Of a stretch of 64,000 nt of DNA, positions 47,744 to 58,700 are shown in pieces (position 1 is the first letter of the stretch; the number at the start of each line of letters is the position of its first letter). The notes beneath the pieces were generated by a model. It searched no databases, was not told where the DNA came from, and worked only from the letters and a program-made list of their open reading frames with translations. This stretch comes from Trebouxia sp. TZW2008. Taxonomy: Eukaryota > Chlorophyta > Trebouxiophyceae > Trebouxiales > Trebouxiaceae. The stretch is from assembly GCA_002118135.1 (NCBI GenBank), contig BDIU01000177.1, positions 124,001 through 188,000 of the forward strand, written 5' to 3'. The position numbers and the translations under genes are program-made.

Positions 47744-50700
47744 CTAAAGCATGGCTACGCGCTCAGTCCGTCTGACTGGAGGTATATCGACCTTGCCAAT
47801 AGCTTGTGCCTCCTGCGCCTTGCCAGCACAGGCAGCAGGAGTTTTGCTGCATTGCCGCTTGAGCCTCTGGGTACCAGCTTTGCCGCCTGGAACAGGTTCA
47901 CCAACAGCCTCTATCCCATCACTTGCCAAAGAACTATTGCTGCTGCCTTCTGCATTAGACAGCAGCTCTGATGTCGGCTCTCGCTTATTTCTCTTTCTGG
48001 CTGGCTTCTGCTGCTGCTGAGATGAGGGCTGTGGACTTGCACCCTGTGCCTCAGATGCTGGAGGGGATGGCTGATCACTGCCACCTTGGCTTTGCGCTGT
48101 TTGGCTGATTTCAGGCTGTTGCTTTTGTGATCGAAGAATTTGGCTCCTCTGCTTTGCCTTGCTCAGCTTTGCCCTAGGCGGTGGTGATGTGGGATCATCA
48201 TTGCCATCCTGAGTTTGCGCTGTTTTGCCACTGTCTGCCAGGGGTGCGTCCAACTTCTGTGCTGCCCTTCTCATGTTGCTGCCTGAAAGCAGTGCAAAGG
48301 TTCTGTCTTGCTGTTCGTGTGCTTGGGCATTTTTTTGCACAACAAGATCATTTGGGGGTGTTTCACTATCTCATAGACTGCCTGAAGTTCATGGACATAT
48401 AGTCATTGCCACAGTGTGGCACATGTGATCAGCCTTGCTGGCTGGCTAAAGCATGTAAAATTACTCTCTCTCTCTCTCTCGCTCTAATGCACTCAACAAC
48501 CCAGTTTTAAATCTTCAGCACATGTGATAGCCTTCTGCCCATCATGCAAAGCTCTGATGGGCAGAAACACCATCTAGCCTTACAATAAAAACCTGTGGCA
48601 TTCAACCACAGAGGTTTTCAGATACATCGTGGTGCAAACTTAAGCTGACAGCCACTGTGCAAGCTACCAAGCATATAGGTCAAGCACACACTGATGGAGT
48701 CCAAGTTCAGACATTCTGTCAACATGAAGGCTTGACAGTGGCTTGCTGGAGACAAAAGCGCTGAGTGCCAAGCTGCTAAGCATTGCAAACACTACCGTGA
48801 TGTTGTTGCAAAATGGCTGTGAATGTGAACAAGGGGCAAAGTGAGATGCAAGACGCTCAGCAAAATTAAATGAGCAAAGGTGTTCAAGATGCTTAGATAC
48901 AAGGCTCTGCTAGGTGACAGTGTACGCCTTTGGCATGATGTGTTTGATGAAGTGAGGCACAGACTGAAAGTCTGACCTGTGAGACGGGTGTAGCTTTCTG
49001 GAGCCAAATGTTCAAAGGGTCCCACCAAAGCCTCATATTCCCTCCACAGCTCATGCCAGTACGCCAAAAACTGATATGGGGCATATTTGGCATAAACCTG
49101 TAGGCAATTTGTGAAGATGTAAGCACACTTTGAAGTGGTAAACATGCTTTCTGCTGAACAAGTTTTGCTTGAAGCAGACTGCATGGCAGAAGCATGCAGT
49201 GTACTCGTATGAAGTGCATTTTGACTCATCTCAGAGTTGCAAAAGTCTGAGCTTGATAGGCTATCTCTGTGCATCAGCTCATGTCAAAGTGAAAATGTAG
49301 AGGCTGCAATATATTTCACCCATACACATGCACACTGAGAGCTGACACAGCAACGCCTGTCTGTCTAGCAGTCTAATCACAGAAGCTGGCATGACCATTG
49401 CAACTCGCCTGCAGGATGAGGTCTTGCCTGTTGTGAATGCTGTTGAACGTTGGCTTAAGGGTCAGCAAAATCACATGCACCATGCATACAGCATCTCGCA
49501 AGCAGTCCTCCAAAGCAGTTAGAAAAATGCACATCACCTGTTGTGCAAGTTGTTGGACATTGGCTTGGGTGCAGGTGGACAGCTTGTGGATTTTGCGCAA
49601 ATGTCGCACGGTCTCAGAGTCACAGGGGATCCGGTCGTAGTGCCCCAGCAGCTGCAGCATATTGGCAGCAGTAAAAGGCCCCACACCTGTTGCACAAGGT
49701 AAAGTCATCAGCAGGCCATCAATGTAATGCAAGTGGACAGCTTGTGGACCATGCGCAAGTGTCGCATGGTCTCAGAATCACAGGAGATCCTGTCATAGTG
49801 CCCCAGTAGTTGCAGCATATTGGCAGCCGTGAAAGGGCCCACACCTGTTGCAGAGCAGAAAAGCACATTCATGCCACTATCATTCTGCAGGTGCCTCACA
49901 GTCTTTGAGTCACAGGGGGTCCTGCTGTAGTGCCCCAGCACTTGCAGCATGTTGGCAGCAATGAAAGGCCCCACACCTGTTGCACAAGGTCAAGTCATCT
50001 TCATGCCATCAACAGAAGTAAGTGGACAGCTTGTGGACCTTTCACATGTGTCGCACACTCTCAGGTATGCAATCACGGTGCCCCAGCAGTTGCAGCATGT
50101 TGGCATCTGTAATAGAGCCCACACCTATTGCAGCAGAAAACCATTGCACTGTAACATGACAGGTATGCTGCTGAGCATCCACGATGACTTTGCTGCGCAG
50201 TTGTCGACATTGGGCCACAAAGATTGAGAACAAACTTGTCTGACTTGCAAGAGTCACATATGTCTGCTGTTTTGCAGCAAGCATTCAGACCCAGTGTACT
50301 GCATACGTAGCCCAGAACAAGCCGGCCTAAAGGGATAGGACTTGAGCCGCACACACCTAGCACATGTGCTGGAGTATGTAACCATGTATGATTATCATGA
50401 GCAGTAACAAGGCTGCTGTGTAATGGTACTCATGCGCTGACCTGGCAGAGGCAACAGCTTCTGATACACCTGCTCTGATGACAACTCTGGGTCTTCAAGC
50501 CCTGCCAGATCAGCCTCTTCGCTCACCACCTGTGATCAACAAGCTGAGTCAGCTTGATCCTCACCCAGATTGCATGTTGAATGCCAAGGTCTGCTCTGCA
50601 GAGGGAATGGTCAACTATGTCTCAATATCTGTGCTCAAAAGGCTGGACCGCATGCCTTGTCGTTGAGCAAGCTTTCATCATGAAAATGTTGTATTGCCAG

Positions 50701-52042
50701 GGTGTTGTGCACGTTTGGCTGAGTGTTGGAACATTTGCTGCATAAAGCTGGCAAAGCAGTGCAGTGGGGTGCAAGGACAGTAAGCGGTGGGTACTACTGA
50801 GGATGTAAGGGTTGTGACCTGTTCTGCTAAGCGCAGTAGGGTTTTTGCCCTATAGCCCACCCCACACTCGGATTGTAGCCTGCCTGCTCCTGCTTGTATA
50901 AGCATGGCAGGGCTGGGAAAAGCACCATTGCCTATTGAGGCACACAAGGCCTTGTTCATTGCAAGGGTCCGAGTCCATCTGCAGCAGTGTTGGATTATGA
51001 TCCCTTAGTAAGTGTTGGGATGATGAACAAACCCCGTCTACTGATCAAACAACAGGCCCCAGACTCATTAAAAACCAAGGCAAATCCACTCACTCACCAC
51101 AGGTGAAACACCTCCATAACTTAGCTGATTAAGATATCAATAAGCTGGGGGCTTATTGACTTTGTCAACAGTGGATTGGCAGAAGCACAAGTACCATTTC
51201 ATGTCCCATACAGAGCGTGCTTGACTTCAAGGGGACATTGTTGGTGCCACGACCCCTGCTGTGTGAAACACACACACATGTGCTGTTGCAAGGCGTGATG
51301 TGGCAAACTGCAAATGCGTTCTTTTCTAGGCACTTTGCCAAATGTATGCTTGAACAAGATAGGGTGAGCTTGTCAAGAAAAAGTGTGACGTACCCGCAGT
51401 TGCAAAGCAAGATGCTTCTGAGCAAGTCCTCCCAGATTGTGGGGGACCTGAACAGCCTGCCAAATCCCTCTGAACTAGCTTTTGAATGCAGCTTTTGAAA
51501 GTCCTTGACTTGTTGCTCATCCATTGAGCTCAATCTCAGCATCCTGCGCACCTGTCAACACAGATGGCTTGAACACTTCCAGCGTATGCCCCTTGACATC
51601 ATGTCATGTGCGGCGCTGATCACAACCCACCTGCAGGTTAATCTCGGTCAGCTGTGCATCAACGGCCGCCCTGTCGGCCTGAACATTCAGCGCAGCTGCA
51701 CCAGCGGATTCGAGGTTTGCTTCAGCGATCTGGACGTGAACTGATGTGTCGTCAGACAACAGCAGTTGCCGGCGAAAGATTGCAGAGTCCGAGTTGCCTT
51801 CAACCTGCAGCAAGGACGGGTGCAGTTGAATGGACATACGTGTCAAACCACTTGCACGGGCCTACGCCTGGCGGTTTGCAACAGCTCGTTCGTCACACTT
51901 ACAGCGCACAGCAAGTCCGCACCTTGGGCACCCAGCTGTTTGGCTGCTGTATGAAAAAGCCATAGCTGCAGACACTTTGTGTCAAGTTGAAGCCCTTCGG
52001 CACTGGAATGCTGGATAAGTTGAACGCCAATTTCGCCGACAT
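47744..52042 (-). CDS. HhH-GPD superfamily DNA glycosylase (plant type)
   Basis: Eight exons (52042-51923, 51804-51631, 51551-51394, 50978-50819, 50529-50442, 49686-49538, 49097-48977, 48282-47744) give 502 aa. Near the N-terminus FNLTQSVCSYGFF and PNSWVPK match the start of plant HhH-GPD proteins. SPTIWEDLLRSILLCNCGWT spans exons 3 and 4, and GAFPSP...CGVGYRAKTLLRLA follows. Exon 6 holds the helix-hairpin-helix (LPGVGPFTAANMLQLLGHYD) and the catalytic-type acid in CDSETVRH (D256). YAKYAPYQFLAYWHELWREY completes the fold. The last ~175 residues are Gln/Ser/Lys-rich and disordered, an addition to the core. The family excises damaged bases in base-excision repair; substrate unknown. The intron before exon 6 holds three extra copies of the hairpin exon. 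Confidence 0.93.
48463..48484. repeat. (CT)n microsatellite in a glycosylase intron
   Basis: A run of about eight to ten CT dinucleotides, interrupted once near its end, lies in the intron between exons 7 and 8 of the DNA glycosylase gene. Confidence 0.9.
49738..50124 (-). repeat. Three echoes of the HhH catalytic exon
   Basis: On the minus strand, copies beginning after AG acceptors at 50124, 49976 and 49844 match the functional exon 6 that begins at 49686 (spacings 148, 132 and 158 bp). The nearest reads GVGPFTAANMLQLLGHYD and CDSETMRH, the middle one GVGPFIAANMLQVLGHYS and CDSKTVRH, the farthest is most decayed. None shows a clear donor after the copied part. All copies stop before the end of exon 6. 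Confidence 0.92.
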
Positions 52043-52725
52043 GCCTACCGATGTTTTCGGATTGCTGACGCTTGTGTCATGCCCTCAGCGCTGATTGCTT
52101 TGCAGAGGCAGCTGTCTCGGAATCTGTTCTCGTGATATGACTAAGCCTTACATGCCTTTCGTACTAAGCCGTACATGCTGGCGTTACGAACCCTGGCGTC
52201 AGTCGCAACGGGCACAAGACTTCGTCCGGCGTTTGCACCGACGTGCACGGCAGTCGTTCCTTGAGCAGCGCACATGAGCTGCATGCAGCGGCAGTCATTC
52301 CTTGAGCAGCCACAACGGCGTGTCGAGACAAACAGTGCTGTTGATTCCGCCGCGGCCTTCCCTTCTGTGCGCGAGGCAGCGTCGCCGTTATAGGTCGTTG
52401 TTGGCATGTTTGCAAACTACTGGGCTGCCAATTGAGGCAGAGGCGAAGCCTCAATCCGTTATCATTGTCTGCGCCGCGCTCTGTTTGAACAGCCGGCCGA
52501 TAGGGTTCCGGAAGTGAGGTCAAACTTCCAGAAGACGCAGACTTGTCGGGGGCAATCAGCGCAGTCAGGTATTGCGCGCCGTCAACATACATTCAAACGT
52601 TATGCAGTCAACTTTCCATGCTGAGCACAACAGAGAACATGGCAACAACAGCTGATGTAGTGCAGGCACGGTGACTGCTAGAAAAACATCAGCATCCCCA
52701 CCGCTGCTCACTTGCCACTGCTATA
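52043..52725. promoter_or_regulatory. Divergent upstream region of glycosylase and F-box genes
   Basis: The 683 bp separate the start codons of the DNA glycosylase (minus) and the F-box protein (plus). The region is CG-rich relative to introns. It contains a ~30-bp direct repeat (ggcagtc.ttccttgagcag at about 52248 and 52290). No TATA box stands out. Confidence 0.4.
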
Positions 52726-55700
52726 ATGGCGCTTGAGTGTGCCCTTGCAAGCTTGAGACTAGACCAAAGCTCAGCTGCCAAGGCCTTTGCGTTGAGCCCA
52801 AGGAAGCGCTCAGAGCGTCACCCAACTTTGGCACTGCGCCGTATTGGGCTTTTCTCTGCTGCAACAGCAGACATCAGAAGCAAAACAGCCGCACCATCGA
52901 CAAATGCTGTGGCAGCTGTGCACACGGACGGCTGGAATGCAATGACAGGGGACTTGTTTCAAACAGTCATTGAGCACCTCCCAGCGCACACAGCACAGCA
53001 TGCCATGCTGGTGTGCCGGCAGTGGCGGGACAGCATTGTTAGTGGACTGGTGCACTTGAAGCCTAAAGTACTACGCCTGGACAGCATCCAATACAGGCAC
53101 AACAGTTCTTCTTTCTTGACTGCTTCCTCTTCATCTTCTGCTGCTGCTGCTGCTGCTGTTACTGCTGCTTCTTTTATGTACACTTGTATGTTTAAGCTGA
53201 GCTGCGAGCTCTTGCTTTCAGCAGCATTACCAAAGCTGCAAAAATGTCCTGCCATGCTGCCTGTTATGCTGCCATACTTGGAGCTGCATGACATATATCA
53301 TAGACAATATTCTATGCTACTCGTTCTTGCAAAAGTGCTAGGTGTGTGTGGCACAAGATCTGTCTCGTCAGGCAAGATCATGTAAACAGACATTGACAGC
53401 CCAGCTGTTGTTTGCAGGTTTGTATCACTACACACTCTGGATCTTAGCGGCATCCCAAAGTTACAGGACGCACAGCTGGCAGGCTTACATAAGCTGCAAC
53501 TCGCCTCCATTAGCCTTGCCAGCTGTGAGCATGTGACTGGGGCAGGGCTGTACCATGTTAGCTTAGTCACAGGCCTCAAGGCCCTTGACTTGAATGGTTG
53601 CTGCAAGGTGAGCATGTCCGCTGTGACTGTTGAGCAATAGGAAGTTTGCAAATTGGTGCGCAACCCAGTTCCAGGCGCGCTGTATGATCTTGACCACATG
53701 CACATGAGTCCAAAACAAACCAGCCTAGCAACTTGAGACCTGTGCGACATGTGTCTGGCAGATGTGTGTGTGTGTGTGTGTGCTCTGTGCTGACCAAGTA
53801 TGATGAGAGTTTCAGGCATTCAGCTCCAGCATGGCTTGCATGAGATTGTGAGCTGCTCTGGGGCTAACTGCATATGTCTGTGGTCGTTTTGTACAAATGT
53901 TGTGTTGTATGGGTTTGGTCAGGTGGATGACCAGGGTTTGGCAACCCTGAGGCCCCTGACAGCCCTCACCAGCCTAGGGCTGGCAGGCTGTGTGGCCCTG
54001 ACCCAGTAGGCTATAGCCCTTCTGGCTAGTCACATGGTACGGCTGTTGAGCGCAAATCTGTCTGCAAACATGTATGTGTATGGGTTTGATCAGGTGGATG
54101 ATCAGGGTTTGGCAGCGCTCAAGCCCCTAACAGCCCTCACCAGCCTGGGGCTGGCAGGCTGTGTGGCCCTGACCCAAGAGGCTGCAGCCCTTGTGGGCGC
54201 CCACATGACAGGGCTGATGAGCCTGAAGCTGGGAGGCTGCTCAAGGGTCGCTACTGTCACTGACTCCCATCTTCTTCACCTTCAAAGCCTGACTGCCATG
54301 ACTCATCTGGACCTGGCTGGCTGCCTTGAGATCACTGATGCAGGTAGACCTCTACCATGCTGAAATCCTAACATAGGATTGTACATCGACAGTTCAGTAT
54401 GCACACTGTATAGTTTGCTGTGTCATCTTGATATTCACCACATTTATGGCAATGGCAACATGTCTATGCACAAGAGCTACGTATGCTTGGCTCAGACTGT
54501 GTCTTGCCCAGCCACCTTGTAGGTCTTTGCTCAAAGATCCTTCCTCATGTCAGTGCAGAGCCAACTTCCTCACTTTCGTGTTGCTATTATCGAGGCAGGT
54601 TGATCACCACTCACAAACTTCTGCCCGTGTCAATGCTGTCTCAATGCTCTTGACAGACCTAGTGTTCAATACTGCCTTCGCTTGACAGAAGACGGCTTGG
54701 TGACTTTGAACTCAGATAGACACCTGAACTCTATCTGCAAGTTTAAAGTAACTGAAAATGGCTCAACAATGTTGTAAACTCTCATGCCAAAGCATATATA
54801 TGTGTTGTATATTGTATATGTGTTTGAAACATGCCCAGGCCTTGACCAATTGACAGTTTTGTTGTCATGGAACTGCCTGTACGTGACTGAAAGAGTTATC
54901 TTCTCTCAACCAACCCTGTTCTGTTTGCAGGTTTGAAGCACATACAAGGCTTGACCGATTTGACAGATCTGGTCTTGTGGAACTGTCTCAGATTGACAGC
55001 AGGCGGCTTAGCAGTGCTGAGCGGACTCAACAAGCTGACTCATCTCTCCCTGAGGGGCTGCCAGCAGCTGACCGATTGTGCCCTGCCCCAGCTTGTGGCC
55101 CTTTCGGCCCTGCAGCATCTCAACCTCACAGCCTGTGAGCGCATGGCAGGTAAACTGTGCGGCTTCAAAGTGAACGGCAGCCTGTATCAGTGTTGCAACT
55201 CATGTGCAAATGTGTTGCATGACCTGGATGGACTTGACAGTCAAGTATTGACCATGTGAGTTTCACTGTCATTAATCACATCCAGGATCAGTCCCATCAT
55301 GAGGATCATCAATTCTAGAGTCACGGTCATTGTCTTGAGTGTCATTGTTGGTATGACCTGCAGGAGAACAGCTGTCGGTGCTGTCTAGTTTGAAACGGTT
55401 GACTCAGCTGAACATGAAGGGCTGTTACAGAGTAGGCGACCAGGGGCTTTTGCAGCTGGCAGCCCTCACTGCCCTTCACCGCCTCAACCTGCATGGCTGC
55501 TGGCAGATCACCTCTGCTGGCTTGGCACAACTCTCAGGTCAGCTGACTATTAATTTTATCTATACTGCCCATCAATCTAAATGCTTTTTACAATTTTTTT
55601 TTCTGTTTGTGCACTGTCTTTTTTTCGTTTGCTTTTTTCAACATAAACAGCTTGCTGCCTGCCTGCGGTTCTGTAACTTGCACGGCTACTGCCACACTTT

Positions 55701-58700
55701 GCAGATCACCTAACAAGTGCTCAACCACTTGTTCAGACATTTGACCTACTTATATCTCTCCTTGCATTGCACTCTCATGGTGAAGTTGAGAATACTGGCC
55801 CTTGAGTCTCTACTTTTGTCCGTTGCGTATACCAAATCATGCGCATCAAGTTTTATGACCACCACTTTCTGCCTCACATCATCACCTCCTTTCCCATGCC
55901 TTTGTGCTGTTTGTGCGTCTTTCCTGGTCATGTACTGTAAAAGCTCTTTGTCACGACTGGTTTGGTCACCAAGGGATTGGTCCTTACATCAGATTGTCCT
56001 TACTCAGAGGGACCACTGCAGTCAGAATGCAGTGATTGGTTACCAGCGGCGTTGTCCTCACATTGAGGTTGCCCTTACAGCGGGTGTCCTTACAAAGAGA
56101 GTTTACTGTAGCTGTCCACCATGGAGCGTCATCTCTTCTTGCTTTGCCACAATCCATTCAGAGTGTTGACATGCTTCTGCTGCTGTACTGCAGGACTAGT
56201 GCAGTTGCAGGCTCTCAATCTGCATGACTGCCGCAATGTGGCAGTGCCCCTGGTGATGCCCTGCCCCTGGTGATGCCCTGCCCCTGCTGCTGCACCTGAC
56301 AGCCCTCACCACTCGAAAAGTGCACACACAGACACAGACGCACAGACAGACTTGACACGCTACTCTTGTTGTGCTGCAGGACTGGTGCAGTTACAGGATC
56401 TCAATCTACATGACTGTCGCAATGTGGCAAATGCCCCTGGTGTTGCCCTGCCCCTGCTGCTGCACCTAACTGCCCTTACCAGCCTCAACTTGCGCAACTG
56501 TGAGGGCTTGCAGAGCTGGGCTCTTCACACTCCTGCCCTGTCTAGCTTGCATCAGCTTGATGTCAGTGGTGAGCCCTCAAGCTGAAAGATCAATGGTTTG
56601 CTTTGCTTCAAATCACTGTACCGTAAGCTTTCTTTGTAATGACTGCTTTGGTTACCAAGAAATTTGTCCTTACATCGAATTGCCCTTACTCAGAGAGACG
56701 ACTGCAGTCAGAATGCAGTGACTCGTCACAAATGGTGCTGTCCTTACATTGGGATTGTCCTTACATTGACTGTCCTTACAACAAGAGTTTACTGTATCAC
56801 ACTATGTGCTATGATAGCAGCAACAGAGTGTCCTGTTGCCGCCATCTTGTGTCAGCTTAATGTCACCGGTCAGTGCAAACTCATTCACATCGCTGTAGAT
56901 GGCATGATCAATACAGCATGTAGCCAAGTTAACGGAGTATCCTGGCCAAATTGCATTAGCTTTCTGTCAGCAGTCACATCATCTGTGATTACTTAACTGG
57001 GTGTTGAGGTCATGCTGGCCGGCACATGGGTGACTGCATGACATAGCTGTTGTTTTTGAATGTGCATCTTTGGTTCACACCTGACAAATGTCTAATGCTT
57101 TGCATGGTTTGCAGGCTGTCAGAGGCTGAGGTGGGCAGGGCTGCTGGCTGCAACTGCCCTCACAAGCCTCACATCCCTTCGCCTGCAGCACATTCATGAC
57201 TTGAAAGCCTGCCACATCACGGTGCGGCCGTGCTTACACAAACATCATCAAGATCATGGATTGTGCATACAACCACTGTGTGCACACTTATGCTCCTACA
57301 ACTGCCTGCATACTATGTATACTCTTGCTCATGAGACCGCTAGCAAATCTTGTCAGCCCTTGACATAGCATGCAGGGCTGTACGTTATGTCATTGTTGTA
57401 CTAGTCACTGTTGTGTCAGCAGAAACAAATTGCTGTTGCTGCATGCGCTAGCCTATGATGCACAGCAACTATTGGCATAGTAACTTTGCAGTTGTAGTCA
57501 ATTTGTAGATCATCTAAAGCTTTTTGACAGGCTGCAGTCACCATTGCATATCACAGAGCATGCAGCTGTGTTGAACATGCATCCTCCTCACAGAGGCTCC
57601 CGTTGTGATGCTCAAAGGCGTGGAATCCCCTTTCTCGCTTCTTTTATGGCTGAATATGCAGCTGATGCCGACGTGGTGACTACAGGGCATGTCTTCACTG
57701 ATCAGCTTACAGGAGCTCAACTTGTCTGGCTGTGGCAGAGCTCAAGGCAATGCCCTAACAGCCCTGGCGCCTCTAACTGCCCTCAGGCAGGTCCACTACA
57801 TGCACACTTTCAATCTCAGAGCGTGCTTATCAGCACATTTCATTTGCTGCCATGAGACAGTGGTGACATGCACAGAAAATGTGCCCACTTCTTTTGAAGA
57901 ACCGCTTTTAATAACTGGCTCTTGCGTAGAAGATGCGAAAGACACAAATGCTATGATAGCTGGATGTACCACTGCATAGATCAGCTGCCTGCCTTCATGT
58001 AACTGCAGGAGTGAAAGAAGTGCCATGTGTGACGCAGGACTTTGATTTTGGATGGCTGTCGGCAGCTGCCGGATGTTGATGTTGGCTTGGCAGCAATGAC
58101 TTGCTTGGACGCCCTCACTGAGATCAGCCTGCAGGTCTGTGCTGTACTGCGGCATGCTGTGCTGTGCTGTGTCGTGTCCTGCTGTGCTGTGCTGTGCTGG
58201 CCTTGTGGCAATGACTGGCCTGGATGCCCTCACTGAGATCAGCCTTCAGGTCTGTGCTGCTTTATGCTGCGATGTGCTGTGCTGTGCTGTGCCCTGCTGT
58301 CTTGAAAGCCCTCACTGCAATCAGTCTGCAGTGCTGTGCTGTGCTGTGCTGTGCTGTCTTGGACGCACTCAATGAGATCAGCCCTTAGGTCTGCGCTGTG
58401 CTGTGCTGTGCTGTGCCGTGCTGTGCCATGTCATATCTGCCTGTCCTGTGACGTGCTCTGCTCTGCTGTTGTCACTGTCAAATCTGTTTTCTCAACATAC
58501 CACAAAATGCAAGTTTGCACAGTATTGCAACAGTTGTATCTGATGGGCTGTTGCACAAGAGGTGCGTGATGGTATGACAATGACAGAGCTGGCGCCTTAA
58601 CATCAGACATGCATGCAGGGATGCTCTTCCTTGACTGATGTGGGCCTACAAGCTATTGGGCATATCACTTCCTTGAGTTCAGTCAACTTGCAGGACTGCA

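Noticed and set aside
57787..58037. Apparent frameshift between F-box exons 8 and 9
   Set aside because: Using the GC donor four bases upstream of the GT (CTCAG/GCAGGT) restores both the frame and the exact LRR spacing, so no frameshift is needed.
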